Assembly: GCA_023375785.1 (NCBI GenBank)
Contig: SZWC01000098.1
Coordinates: 567,871 to 631,870, forward strand
DNA length: 64,000 nucleotides
Direction: 5' to 3'
Source of the DNA: Penium margaritaceum
Lineage: Eukaryota > Streptophyta > Zygnematophyceae > Desmidiales > Peniaceae
Position numbers and translations under genes: made by a program
Part shown: one piece after another, positions 13,101 through 27,100 of the stretch
How the letters are laid out: every line of letters starts with the position of its first letter
Position numbering within the stretch: position 1 is the stretch's first letter
Notes under the pieces: generated by a model
Seen by the model: the letters and a program-made list of their open reading frames with translations, nothing else
Told to the model about the DNA's origin: nothing
The model's database searches: none

Positions 13101-16100
13101 TACGTGTAAGTGCGTGTAAGTGCGTGCAAGTACATGTACGTGCGTGTAAGTGTGTGTACGTGCGTGTAAGTATGCTTAAGTATTTGTAAGTGCTGGTAAG
13201 AGTGTGGAAGTGCGTATAAGTACGTGTAAGTGCATATAAGTACGTGTAAGTGCGTGTAAGTGCGTGTAAGTGCGTGCAAGTGTGTGTAAGTTCCTGTAAG
13301 TACGTATAAGTACGTGGAAGTACGTGTAAGTGCAAGTAAGTGCGTGTAAAAGTACGCATAAGTGTGTGTAAGTGCGTGTAAGTACGTGTAAGTGTGTATA
13401 AGTGCGTGTAAGTGCGTGTAAGTGCGTGTAAGGGCGTGTAAGTGCGTGTAAGTGTGTGTAAGTACGTGTAAGTTTGTGTGCGCGCGTGTAAGTATGTGTA
13501 AGCATGTGTAAGTGTGTGTAAGTGCTTGAAAGTACGTGTAAGTGTGTGTAAGTATGTTTAAGTGTGTGTAAGTGCTTGTACGTGCGTGTGTGCGTGTAAT
13601 TGCATATAAGTACGTGTAAGTTCGTGTAAGTGCGTGTAAGGTTGTTTAAGTATGTGTAAGTGTGTATAAGTGCATGTTAGTGTGTGTAAGTACGTGGAAG
13701 TGCGTGTAAGTGCGTGTAAATGCGTGTAAGTACGTGTAAGTATGTTTAAGTGCAGGTAAGTGCATGTACGTGCGTGTAAGTGTGTATAAGCGCGTGAAAG
13801 TGCATGTAAGTGCAGGTAAGTGCGTGTAAGCACGTGTAAGTTTGTGTAAGTGAATGTAAGTTCGTGTAAGTGCATGTAAGTGCATGTAAGTGCATAAAAG
13901 TACCTGCAAGTGCATGTAAGTGAGTGTAAGTGCGTGTAAGTGTGTCTAAGTGCGTGTACGCACGTGTAAGTGCGTGTTAGTACGTGTAAGTGTGTGTAAG
14001 AGCGTGTAAGTGCGTGTAAGTGCAGTTTTCAGTTTGTACAAGTGAGTGTATGTACGTGGAAGTATGTGTAAGTTTGTGTTAGTGCGTGTAAGTACGTTTA
14101 AGTATGTGTAAGTAAGTGTAAGTATATGAAAGTGCGTGTAAGTGCGGTTTAAGTTTGTGTAAGTACGTGTAAGTGCTAGTAAGTGCGTGTAAGTATATGT
14201 AAGTGTGTGTAAGTGTGTGTAAGTACATGTAAGTGCTTGTAAGTACGTGTAAATGCATGTTAGTGCATGTAAGTACGTGAAAGTGGGTTTAAGTGCATGT
14301 AAGTGCGTGTAAGTTTGTGTAAGTATGTGTAACTGCCTGTAAGTGCGTGTAAGTGCGTATAGCTGCGTGTACGTGTGTGTAAGTATGCTTAATTGCGTAT
14401 AAGTACATGTAAGTTTGTGCAAGTGTGTGTAAGTGCGTGTAAGTGCGTGTAAGTGCATGTACGTGCGTGTAAGTGCGTGTAAGATTGTGTAGGTACGTGT
14501 ATGTATGTGTAAGTGCGTGTAAGCATGTGTAAGTATGTACAAGTGCGTGTAAGTGCAAGTAAGTGCGTGTAAATGCATGTAAGTGCGTGTAAGTACGTGT
14601 AAGTACGTGTAAGTGTGTGTGAGTACGTGTAAGTTTGTGTAAGTACATCTAAGTGCATGTAAGTGCTTGTATGTGCGTGTACGTGCATGTAAGTGCGTGT
14701 AAGTGCGCGTAAGTACGTGTAAGTTTGTGTAAGTGCGTGCAAGTGCGTGTAAGTGCATGTATGTGCGTGTAAATGTGGTTCAAAATTTGTGTAAGTGCGT
14801 GTAAGTGCGTGTAAGTGTGTGTAAGTGCGTGGAAGTGCGTGTAAGTTTGTGTAAGTGTGTGTAAGTGCATGTAAGTGCAAGTAAGTGTATGTAAGTACGT
14901 GTAAGTACATGTTTGCACGTGTAAGTGCGTGTAAGTGCGTGTAAGTACGTGTAAGTGTGTGTAACTCGGTATAAGTTCTTGCAAGTGCAAGTAAGTGAGT
15001 GTAAGTGTGTGTAAGTGCATGTAGGTGCATGTAAGTTTGTGTAAGTGTGTATAAGTGCGTGTAAGTGCGTCTAAGTAGTGTAAGTGCATGTAAGTGCGTG
15101 TAAGTGCATTTAGGTTTGTGTAAAATTGTGTAAGTGCGTATAAGTACGTGTAAGTGCGTGTACGTTCGTGTAAGTGTGTGTAAGTGCGTGTAGGAGCGTG
15201 TAGGTGGGTGTAAGTTGTTGTAAGTTCGTGTAAGTTTGTGTAAGTACGTATAAATACGTGTAAGTGTGTGTAAGTGTGTGTAAGTGTGTATAAGTGTGTG
15301 AAGGAGCGTGTAGGTGGGTGTAAGTTTGTGTAAGTTTGTGTAAGTATGTGTAAGTACGTGTACGTTTGTGTAAGTTTGTGTAAGTACCTGTAAGTTCGTG
15401 TAAGTGCGTGTAAGTACGTGTAAGTGCATGTAAGTGCATGTATGTGCGTATAAGTGCGTGTACATGCGTGTTAGTGCGTGTAAGTACGTGTAAGTGTGTG
15501 TAAGTGTGTGTATGTGCGTGTAAGCGTGTGTAATTGCGTGTAAGTGCATGTAAGTGCGTGTACGTTCGTGTAAGAGCGTGTATGTGTGTGTAAGTTTGTG
15601 TAAGTGTGTGTAAGTGCATGTAATTACGTGTAAGTGTGTATAAGTACGTGTAAGTGCGTGTAAGTGTGTGTAAGTGCGTGTTAGTGTGTGTACGTACGTG
15701 TAAGTGCGTGTAAGTGCTTGTAAGTACGTGTAAGTTCCTGTAAGTGCGTGCAAGTACATGTAAGTGCGTGTAAGTGCATGTAAGTGCGGTTTAAGTTCGT
15801 GTAAGTGCGGTTTAAGTTCGTGTAAGTGCTTGTAAGTGCGTGTTAGTATGTGTAAGTGTGTTGAAGTGCGTGTAAGTGCATGTAATTGCGTGTAAGTGCC
15901 TATAAGTGCTTGCAAGTGCGTTTAAATGTGTGTGAGTGTATGTAAGTGCGTGTAAGTGCGTGCAAGTGCATGTAAGTTTGTGTAAGTGCGTGTACGTGCG
16001 TGTAAGTACATGTAAGTTGATGTAAGTGTGTGTAAGTTCCTGTAAGTGCATGTAAGTGCGTATGAGTGTGTGCAAGTGCGTGCAAGCGCGTGTAAGTGCC

Positions 16101-19100
16101 TGTAAGTCCATGTAAGTGCGTCTAAGTATATGAAAGTTTGTGTAAGAGTCTCCAAGTGCGTATAAGTGCGTGTAAGTACGTGTAAATGCGTGTAAGTACG
16201 TGTAAGTGTGTGACAGTTCGTGTAAGTGCGTGTAAGTGCGTGTAAGTGCGTGTAAGTGCGTGTAAGTACGTATAAGTATGTACAAGTACATGTAAGTACA
16301 AGTAAGTACGTGTAAGTGCGTGTAAGTGCATGTAAGTGTGTGTAAGTATGTGTAAGTGTGTGTAAGTACGTGTAAGTGCGTGTAAGTGCGTGTAAGTGCG
16401 TGTACATGCGTGTACGTTTGTGTAAGTGCATGTAAGTGCGTGTAAGTACGTGTAAGTTCGTGTAAGTGGGTGCAAGTGCGTGTAAGTACGTGTAAGTGCG
16501 TGTAAGTGCGGTTTAAGTTCATGTAAGTAGAGTTTAAGTTGATGTAAGTGTGTATACATGCGTGTACATGCGTGTAAGTACATGTAAGTTAGTGTAGGTA
16601 TGTGTAAGTTCGTGTACGTGCGTTTAAGTGCCTATAAGTGCGTGTAAGTACGTGAAAGTAACGTGTAAGATCATGTAAGTACGTGTAAGTGCGTGTAAGT
16701 ACGTGTAATTGCGTGTAGATGCGTATAAGTGCATGTAAGTGCGTGTATGTTTGTGTAAGTGTGTGTAAGTATGTGTAAGTGCGTGTAAGTATGTGTTAGT
16801 GCGTTTAAGTGTGTGTAAGTGTGTGTATGTGCGTGGAAGTACGTGTAAGTTTGTGTAAGTTTGTGTAAGTGCGTGTGAGTACATGTAAGTGCGTGTAAGT
16901 GTGTGTAAGTGTGTGTAAATACGTGTACGTTCATGGAAGTGCGTGTAAATGCGTGTAAGTGTGTGTAAGTGTGTATAAGTACGTGTAAGTACGTGTAAGT
17001 GTGTGCAAGTGCATGTATGTGCGTGTAAGTGCGTGTACGTGTGTGTAAGTGTGCTTAAGTACGTGTAAGTGCGTGTAAGTGCGTGTAAGTGCGTGTAAGT
17101 ATGTGTAAGTTCGTGTAAGTACGTATACATACGTGTAAGTACGTGTAAGTGCAACTAAGTGCGTGTTAAGTACGTGTAAGTTCGTGTAAGTGAGTATAAG
17201 TACGTGTAAGAGAGTGTAAGTGCGTGTACGTGCATGTAAGTACGTGTAAGTGCGTGTAAGTACGTGTAATCATGTGTAAGTACGTGTAAATGTGTGTAAG
17301 TACGTGTAAGTGCGTGTAAGTGGGTGTAAGTGCGTGTAAGTACATGTAATGTGGGTGTAAGTGCGTGCAAGTACGTGTAAGTGCGTGTAAGTGCGTGTAA
17401 GTGCGGTTTAGTTTTGTGTAAGTGTGATTTCAGTTCATGGAAGTGTGTGTAAGTGCGTGTAAGTATGTGTAAGTGCGTATAAGTGCATGTAAGTGTGTGT
17501 AAGTGCGTGTAAGTGTGTGTAAGTGCTTGTAAGTGCGTGTAAATGTGTCTTAGTGCATGTAAGTGGGTGTAAGTGTGTCTAAGTGCGTGTATGTTTGTGT
17601 AAGTGCGTGTAAATGTGTGTAAGTGTGTGTAAGTGCGTGTAAGTGCGTGTAAGTGCGTGTACGTGCGTGTACGTTCTTGTAAGTACACGTAAGTTGGTGT
17701 AAGTGCGTGTAAGTTTGTGTAAGTACGTGTAAGTGCGTGCAAGTGCGTGCAAGTGCATGTAAGTGCGTATAAGTGCTTGTAAGTGCGTGTAAGTGCGTGT
17801 AAGTGCATGTAAGTTCGTGTAAGTGCGTGTAAGAGTGTGTATGTGCGTATAGGTACGTGTAGGTGTGTGTAAGTGCGTGTAAGTGCGTTCATGTTTGTAT
17901 AAGTACGTATAAGTACATGTAAGTGCGTGTAAGTATGTGTAAGTACATTTATGTGCGTGTAAGTGCGTGTAAGTGCATGTAAGTGTGTATACGTGCGTGT
18001 AAGTGCATGTAAGTACGTGTAGGTACGTGTAGGTGTGTGTAAGTGCGTGTAAGTGCGTGTATGTTTGTGTAAGTGATATAAGTACGTGTAAGTGTGTGCA
18101 AGTATGTGTAAGTACCTTTATGTACGTATAAGTGTGTGTAAGTATGTGTAAGTGCATGTATGTTTGTGTAAGTGGGTGTATGTGCGTATAAGTGTGTGTA
18201 AGTAAGTGTAAGTACAAACAAGTGTGTGTAAGTGCGTGTAAGTATGTGTAAGTGCGTGTAAGTAAGTGTAAGTGTGTGTAAGTACTTGTAAGTGTGTGTA
18301 AGTGCATGTAAATGGGTATGAGTACGTGTAAGTTCGTGTAAGTACGTGTACATGCGTGTACGTGCGTGTAAGTACATGTAAGTGTGTGTAAGTACTTGTT
18401 CGTGTAAGTGCGTGCAAGTGCGTGTAAGTGCGTGGAAGTGCGTGTAAGTGCGGTTTAAGTTTGTGTAAGTATGGTTTAAGTTCGTGTAAGTGCGTGTAAG
18501 TGCGTGATAGTATGTGAAAGTGAGTGTAAGTGCGTTTAAGTACGTGTAAGTGTGTGTAAATGTGTGTTAGTGCATGTAAGTAAGTGTAAGTGTGTGTAAG
18601 TGCATGTAAGTTTGTGTAAGTGCATGTAAGTAAGTGTAAGTGTGTGTAAGTGCATGTAAGTGCGTGTAAGTGCATGTAACTGCATGTAGGTATGTGTAAG
18701 TTTGTGTAAATGCGTGTAAGTTTGTGTATGTGCATGTAAGTGTGTGTAAGTGCATGTAAGTACGTGTAAGTGCGTGTAAGTGCGTGCAAGTACATGTACG
18801 TGCGTGTAAGTGTGTGTACGTGCGTGTAAGTATGCTTAAGTATGTGTAAGTGCTAGTAAGAGTGTGGAAGTGCGTATAAGTACGTGTAAGTGCATATAAG
18901 TACGTGTAAGTGCGTGTAAGTACGTGTAAGTGCGTGTAAGTGTGTGTAAGTTCCTGTAAGTACGTATAAGTACGTGGAAGTACGTGTAAGTGCAAGTAAG
19001 TGCGTTTTAAGTGTGTGTAGGTGTGTGTAAGTGCGTGTAAGTACGTGTAAGTGTATATAATTGTGTGGAAGTGCGTATAAGTGCATGTAAGTGCGTGTAA

Positions 19101-21140
19101 GTGCGTGTAAGTGTGTGTAAGTACGTGTAAGTTTTTGTGCGCGCGTGTAAGTGTGTGTAAGTATGTGTAAGTGTGTGTAAGTGCTTGAAAGTACGTGAAA
19201 GTGTGTGTAAGTATGTGTAAGTGTGTGTAAGTGCTTGTACGTGCGTGTGTGCGTGTAAGTGCGTATAAGTACGTGTAAGTTCGTATAAGTGCGTGTAAGT
19301 TTGTTTAAGTATGTGTAAGTGTGTATAAGTGCATGTTAGTGTGTGTAAGTACGTGGAAGTGCGTGCAAGTGTGTGTAAGTGCGTCTAAGTACGTGTAAGT
19401 ATGTTTAAGTGCAGGTAAGTGCATGTACGTGCGTGTAAGTGCGTGTAAGCACATGGAAGTGCGTGTAAGTGCAGGTAAGTGCGTGAAAGCACGTGTAAGT
19501 TCGTGCAAGTAAATGTAAGTTCGTGTAAGTGCATGTAAGTGCATGTAAGTACGTGTAAGTACCTGCAAGTGCGTGTAAGTGCGTATAAGTACTTGTAAGT
19601 GCATGTAAGTGACTGTAAGTGCGTGTAAGTGTGTGTAAGTGCGTGTACGTGCGTGTAAGTGCGTGTTAGTACGTATAAGTGTGTGTAAGAGCGTGTAAGT
19701 GCGTGTAAGTGCAGTTTTCAGTTTGTACAAGTGAGTGTATGTACGTGGAAGTATGTGTAAGTTTGTGTAAGTGCGTGTAAGTACGTGTAAGTACGTGTAA
19801 ATGAGTGTAAGTATATGAAAGTGCGTGTAAGTGCGGTTTAAGTTCGTGTAAGTGCGTGTAAGTGCTAGTAAGTGCGTGTAAGTATATGTTAGTGCGTGTA
19901 AGAGTGTGTAAGTGCGTGTAAGTGTGTGTAAGTACATGTAAGTGCTTGTAAGTACGTGTAAATGCATGTTAGTGCATGTAAGTACGTGAAAGTGGGTGAA
20001 AGTGCATGTAAGTGCGTGTAAGTTTGTGTAAGTACGTGTAAGTGCCTGTAAGTGCGTGTAAGTGTGTATAAGTACGTGTACGTGTGTGTAAATATGCTTA
20101 ATTGCGTATAAGTACATGTAAGTTTGTGCAAGTGTGTGTAAGTGCGTGTAAGTGCGTGTAAGTGCATGTACGTGCGTGTAAGTGTGTGTAATATTGTTTA
20201 AGTACGTGTATGTGTGTAAGTGCGTGTAAGTACGTGTGAGTATGTATAGGTGCGTGTAAGTGCAAGTAAGTGCGTGTAAATGCATGTAAGTGCGTGTAAG
20301 TACGTGTAAGTACGTGTAAGTGTGTGTGATTACGTGTAAGTGTGTGTAAGTGCGTGTAAGTTTGTGTAGGTGTGTGTAAGTGCATGTAAGTGCAAGTAAG
20401 TGTGTGTAAGTACGTGTAAGTACATGTATGCACGTGTAAGTGCGTGTAAGTGCGTGTAAGTACGTGTAAGTGTGTGTAACTGGGTATAAGTGCTTGCAAG
20501 TGCAAGTAAGTGAGTGTAAGTGTGTGTAAGTGCGTATACGTGCGTGTAAGTGTGTGTAAGTGTGTACAAGTGCGTGTAAGTGCGTCAAAGTAGTGTAAGT
20601 GCATGTAAGTGCGTGTAAGTGCATTTAGGTTTGTGTAAGTTTGTGTAAGTGCGTATAAGTACGTGTAAGTGCGTGTACGTTCGTGTAAGTGTGTGTAAGT
20701 GCGTGTAGGAGTGTGTAGGTGAGTGTAAGTTCGTGTTAGTTTGTGTAAGTTTGTATAAGAACGTATAAGTACGTGTAAGTGTGTGTAAGTGTGTGTAAGT
20801 GTGTGTAAGTGCGTGAAGGAGCGTGTAGGTGGGTGTAAGTTTATGTAAGTTCGTGTAAGTGTGTGTAAGTGCGTGTACGTTTGTGTAAGTTTGTGTAAGT
20901 ACGTGTAAGTTCGTGTAAGTGCGTGTAAGTACGTGTAAGTGCATGTAAGTGCGTGTATGTACGTATAAGTGCATGTACATGCGTGTTAGTGCGTGTAAGT
21001 ACATGTAAGTGTGTGTAAGTGTGTGTATGTGCGTATAATCGTGTGTAATTGCGTGTAAGTGCGTCTAAGTGCGTGTACGTTCGTGTAAGAGCGTGTATGT
21101 GTGTGTAAGTTCGTGTAAGTGTGTGTAAGTGCATGTAAGT
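10200..21140 (+). repeat. Higher-order repeat, 5.5-5.7-kb tandem duplication
   Basis: Two long blocks align along almost their whole length: about 10,200-15,620 and 15,780-21,140. The paired GGTTTAAGTT markers at 10,201 and 15,781 are 5,580 bp apart, the marker at 11,771 matches 17,401 (5,630), the double GGTTTAAG marker at 12,781 matches 18,441 (5,660), the GCAGTTTTCAG marker at 14,022 matches 19,711 (5,689), and TACGTTCGTGTAAGAGCG at 15,561 matches 21,076 (5,515). The drifting offset shows small gains and losses of whole decamers after the duplication. The copies share most single-base variants, so the event is much younger than the decamer amplification. Confidence 0.85.
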
Positions 21141-24100
21141 GCATGTAAGTGCGTGTAACTGTGTGTAAGTGCGTGTAAGTGCGTCCCTGTAAGTGCGTGT
21201 AAGTGTGTGTTAGTGTGTGTAAGTGTGTATTAGTGCGTGTAAGTACGTGTTAGTATGTGTTAGTGCATGTAAGTGTGTGTAAGTGCATTTAAGTGTGTGT
21301 AAGTGCCTGTAAGTGTTTCTAAGTACGTTTAAGTATGAGTAAGTGTGTGTTAGTGTGTGTAAGTGTGTGTAAGTGTGTGTAAGTATGTGTAAGTGCATGT
21401 GAGTGCATGTAAGTGGGTGTGAGTGCGTGTAAGTGCGTATAGGTATGTGTAAGTGTGTGTAAGTGCGTGCCAGTGCGTGTAAGTGCGTGTAAGTTTGTGT
21501 AAGTACGTGCAAGTACATGTAAGTGCATGTAAGTATGTGTAAGGATGCGTAACTGCGTGTAAGTACGTGTAGGTGTACGTAAAATTTGTGTAAATGTGAA
21601 TAAGTATGTATAAATGCATGTATGTGCGTGTAAGTGTGTGTATGTGCGTGTAAGTGCATGTAAGTATGTGTAAGTGTATTTAAGTGTGTGTAATTGCGTG
21701 TAAGAACGTGTCCGTGTGTGTCAGTGCGAGTAAGTACGTGTAAGTGCGTCTAAGTTTGTGTTAGTGCGTGTGAGTGCATGTAAATGTTTATGTGCGTGGA
21801 AGTGCACGTTTGTACGTTTCAGTTTGTGTAAGTGCGTGTAACTACGTGTAAGTGCGTGTTAGTGCATGTTAGTGTGTGTTAGTGCGTGTTAGTGCGTGTT
21901 AGTGCGTGTAAGTTTGTGTAACTGCATGTAAGTATGTTTGAGTGTGTGTGGGTACGTGTAAGTGGGTGTAAGTGCGAATAGGTGAGTGCAAGTTCGTGTA
22001 CGTGCGTGTAAGTACGTGTACGTGCGTGTAAGTACGTGTGTGCGTGTAAGTACATGCAAGTGCATGCAAGTGTGTGCAAGTGCATGTAAGTGTGTGTAAG
22101 TGCATGTAAGTGCGTGTAAATGTGTGTAAGTACGCGTAAGTATGTGTAAGTGCCTGTAAGTGTGTGTAAGTATGTGTAAGTATGTGTAAGTGTGTGTAAG
22201 TGCATGAAAGTACGGTTTAAGTTCGTGTAAGTGCGTGTAATTGTGTGTAAGTGCGTGTAAGTTTGTATAAGTGCGTGTAAGTATGTGTAAGTGCGTGTAA
22301 GTGCGTGTAAGGACGTGTAAGTGCATGTAAGTGCATGTAAGTGCGTGTAAGTTTGTGCAAGTGTGTGGAAGTGCATGCAAGTGCGTGTAAGTGTGTGTAA
22401 GTGCGTGGAAGTACGTGTGAGTACATGTAAGTGCATGTAAGTGCCTGTAAGTACTTGTAAGTGCGTGTAAGTGCGTGTTAGTGCATCTAAGTGTGTGTAA
22501 GTACGTGTAAGTTGGTATAAGTGCGTGTAAGTTTGTGTAAGTTTGCGTAAGTGCGTGTAAGTTTGTGTAAGTACGTGTAAGTGCGTGTAAGTGCGTGTAA
22601 GTGCGTGTAAGTGTGTGTAAGTACGTGTTAGTGTATTTCAGTGTGTGTAAGCACGTGTAAGTGCATGTAAGTACGTGTAAGTGTGTGTAAGTGCGTGTAA
22701 GTACATGTAAGTGCGTGTAAGTTTATGTAAGTGCATGTAAGTACCTGTAAGTATGTTAAAGTGCGTGTAAGTACGTGTTAGTGTGTACAAGTGAGTGTAA
22801 GTACTTTTAAGTGTGTGTAAGTGCGTGTAAGTACGTGTAAGTGTGTGTAAGTGCATGTAAGTGCGTGTAAGTTCGTGTAAGTATGTGTAAGTACGTGTAA
22901 GTGCATGTAAGTATGAGTATGTACGTATAAGTACGTGTAAGTACAAGTAAGTGCGTGTTAGTATGTGTAAGTGCATCTAAGTACATGTAAGTGCATGTAA
23001 GTTCGTGTAAGTGCATGTAAGTGTAATTAATTGCATCCGTGTAAGTATGTGTAAGTGCGTGTTAGTGTGTGTAAGTGTGTGTAAGTGCGTGTAAGTGCGT
23101 GTAAGTGCGTGTAAGTACGTGTAAGTGCATGCAAGTACGTGTAAGTGCATGTAAGTGTGTGTAAGTGCATGTAAGTGCTTGTAAGTGCATATAAGTGCGT
23201 GTAAGTGTATTTACGTACGTGTAAGTCTTTGTAAGTGCGTGTAAGTGCATGGAAGTATGTGTAAGTATGTGTACGTGCGTCTGAGTGCGTGTAAGTGGAT
23301 GTGAGTGCGTGTAAGTGCATGTAAGTATGTATAAGTGCGTGTAAGTGCGTGTCAGAACGTGTAAGTGCGTGTAAGTGCGTGTAAGTTTGTGTAAGTGCGT
23401 AAAAGTGTGTGTAAGAGCGTGTCCGTGCATGTAAGTACGTGTAAGTGCGTGTAAGTGTGTGTAAGTTTGTGTAAGTGCGTGTAAGTGCGTGTAAGTGCGT
23501 GTAAGTGTGTGTAAGTGCGTGTAAACGTATCTAAGTATATGTAAGTGCATGTAAGTGTGTGTAAGTTCGTGTAAGTGCGTGTAAGTGCGTGTAAGTGCGT
23601 GAAAGTACGTGTTAGTGTGTGTAAGTGCGTGTAAAGTGCATGGAAGTACGGTATGTGTGCATGTAATTTTGTGTAAGTTTGTTTAAGTGAGTGTAAGTGT
23701 GTGGAAGTGCGTGTAGGAGCGTGTAAGTACGTGTAAGTACGTGAACGTATGTGTAAGTATGTGAAAGTACGTGTAAGTGCGTGTAAGTACGTGTTAGTAC
23801 GTGTAAGAGCGTGTAAGTACGTGCAAGTGCGTGTAAGTGCGTGTACGTTTGTGTAAGTGCGTGTACGTTTGTGTAAGTGCGTGTAAGTGTGTGTAAGTGC
23901 GTGTGAGTGCATGTAAGTTCGTGTAAGTGTATGTAAGAGCGTGTAAGTGCGTGGAAGTGCGTGTAAGTGCGTATAAGTGCGTGGAAGTTTGTGTAAGTGC
24001 ATGTAAGTGTGTGTAAGTGCGTCCGTGTAAGTGCGTATAAGTACGTGTTGGTGCGTGTAAGTGTGTGTTAGTGCGTGTAAGTGCGTGTAACTGCGTGTAA

Positions 24101-27100
24101 GTGTGTGTAAGTGCATGTAAGTGCATGTAAGTGCATGTATGTGCGTGTAAGTGCACGTAAGTGTGTGTAAGTACATTCAAGTATGTGTAAGTGTGTGTAA
24201 GTGTGTGTAAGTGCGTGTAAGTGCGTGTAAGTGCGTGTAAGTGCATGTGAGTGCATGTAAGTGGTTGTGAGTGCGTGTAAGTACGTGTGAGTATGTGTAA
24301 GTGCGTGTAAGTGTGTGTCAGTGCGTGTAAGTGCGTCTAAGTGCGTGTAAGTTTGTGTAAGTGCGTGGAAGTGTGTGTAAGTGCGTGTAAGTTTGTGTAA
24401 GTGTGTGTAAGTGCGTGTAAGTATGTATCGGTGCGTGTAAGTGCATGTAAGTGCGTGTAGGTGCATGTACGTATGTGTAGGTGCGTGTAAATTTGTGTAA
24501 ATGTGTGTAAGTGTGTAAAAGCGCGTGTATGTGCGTGTAAGTGCATGTAAGTGCGTATAAGTGCATGTAAGTATGTGTAAGTGCGTATATGTATGTGTAA
24601 GGGCGTGTAAGTGCGTGTCCGTGTGTGTCAGTGCGTGTAAGTGTGTGTAAGTGCATGTACGTTTGTGTAAGTGTATGTAAGTGCGTGTAAGTACGTGGAA
24701 GTACGTGTAAGTGCGTGCTAGTGTGTGTAAGTGCGTGTAAGTGCGTGTAAGTGTGGTTTATGTGCGTGTATTTTTGTGTAAGTTCGTGTAAGTGCGTGTA
24801 AGTACGTGGAAGTGTGTGTAAGTACGTGTAAGTACGTATAACTATGTATAAGTACGTGTAAGTGTGCGTAAGTACGTGTAAGTGTGTGTAAGTGCGTGTA
24901 AGTGCATATAAGTGCATGTTAGTGTGTGTTAGTGGTTGTAAGTGTGTGTAACTATGTGTAAGTGCGTGTAAGTGCATGTAAGTATGTGTGGGTATGTATA
25001 AGTGCGTATACGTATGTGTAAGTGCGTGTAAGTGTGTGTAAGTACGTGTAAGTGCGTGTAAGTGGGTGTAAGTGTATGTAAGTGTGTGCAAGTGTGTGCA
25101 AGTGCGTCTAAATGCGTGTAAGTGCGTGTAAGTGTGTGTGATTGCACGGAAGTGCGTGTAAATGTGTGTAAGTGCGTATAAGTACGTGTAAGTTGGTGTA
25201 AGTGCGTGTAAGTGCGTGTAAGTGCATGTAAATGCGGTTTAAGTTCGTGTAAGTGGGTGTAAGTGCGTGTAAGTATGTGTAAGCTTGTGTAAGTATGTGT
25301 AAGTATGTGTCAGTACGTGTTAGTGCGTGTAAGTACGTGTAAGTGCGTATAAGTGTGTGTAAGTGCGTGTAAGTGCGTATAAGTTTGTGTAAGTGCGTGT
25401 AAGTGTGTGTAAGTTCATGTAAGTGCGTGTAAGTACATGTAAGTGCGTGTAAGTGTGTGTAAGTACTTGTAAGTGTGTATACGTGTGTGTTAGTGCATGT
25501 AAGTGTGTCTAAGTGTGTGTATATTTGTGTAAGTACGTGTAAGTGCGAGTAAGTGCGTGTAAATGCTTGTAAGTAAGTGCAAGTGCGTGTAAGTACATGT
25601 AAGTGTGTGTTAGTACGTGTAAGATGGTGTAAGTGCGTGTAAGTTGGTGTAAGTTTGTGTAAGTGTGTGTAAGTGCGTGTAAGTGTGTATAAGTGCGTGT
25701 AAGTGCGTGTAAGTGCGTGTTAGTACGTGTTAGTGCATGTAAGCGTGTGTAAGTGCGTGTAAGTGTGTGTAAATGTGTGTAAGTGCATGGAAGTGTATGT
25801 AAGTGTGTGTAAGTTTGTGTAAGTACGTGTAAGTACGTACACGTGCTTGTAAGTACGTGTAAGTGTGTGTAAGTGCGTGTAGGTATGTGTAAGTGCGTGT
25901 AAGTGTGTGTAAGTGTGTGTTAGTGTATGCAAGTGCGTGTAAGTACGTGTAAGTACGTTTAAGTGCATTTAAGCACATGTACGTGCGTGTAAGTGCGTAT
26001 AAGTGCGTGTAAGTTTGTGTAAGTGTGTGTAAGTGCGTGTAAGTGTGTCCGTGTAAGTGCGTGTAAGTGCGTGTTAGTGCGTCTAAGTGTGTGTAAGTAC
26101 ATGTAAGTGTGTGTAAAGTGCATGTAAGTGTGGTTTATGTGCGTGTAATTTCGTGTAAGTTTGTATAACTGTGTGTAAGTGCTTGAGAGTATGTGTAAAT
26201 ACGTGTATGTGTGTGTTAGTACGTGTTAGTGCGTGTAAGTGTGTGTAACTTTGTGTAAGTATGTATAAGCATGTGTAAGTGTGTGTAAGTGCATGTAGGT
26301 ACGTGTAAGTGTGTGGAAGTGCGTGTAAGTGCATGTAAGTGCGTATAAGTGCGTGTAAGTGCGTGTAAATGTGTGTAAGTGCATATAAGTGCGTGTAACT
26401 GCGTGTAAGTACGTATTAGTACGTGTAAGTTCGTGTAAGTGTGTATACGTTTGTGTCAGTGTGTGTAAGTATGTGTATGTGCATGTTCGTACGTGTAAGT
26501 GCGTGTAAGTACGTGTAAGTACATGTAAGTTTGTGTAAGTGTGTGAAAGTGTGTGTAAGTGCGTGTAAGTGCGTGTAAGTGCGTGTAAGTGCGTGTAAGT
26601 GCATGTAAGTATGTGTAAGTGCGAGTTAGTGTGTGTGTAAGTGTGTGTAAATGCGTGTAAGTGCATTTTAGTGCGTGTAAGTGCGTTTAAGTGCATGTAA
26701 GTGCATGTTAGTGCATATCAGTACGTGTGAGTGTATGTAAGTGCGTGTAAGTGCGTGTAAGTACGTGTAAGTACGTGTAAGTTCGTGTAAGTACGTGTAA
26801 GTATGTGTAAGTGCGTGTAAGTGCGTACAAGTGCACGTAACTTCGTGTCAGTGTGTGTAAGTGTGTGTAAGTACGTGCAAGTACATGTAAGTGCGTTTAA
26901 GTGCGTGTAAGTACGTGTCAGTGAGTGCAAGTGCGTGTAAGTGCGTGTAAGTGCATGTAAGTGTATGTAAGTGCTTGTTATTGTGTGGAAGTGTGTGTAC
27001 GTTCGTGTAAGTGCGTGTAAGTGCGTGTAAGTACGTGTAAGTGTGTGTAAGTTCGTGTAAGTGCATGTATGAGCGTGTAAGTGCGTGTAAGTGCGTGTAA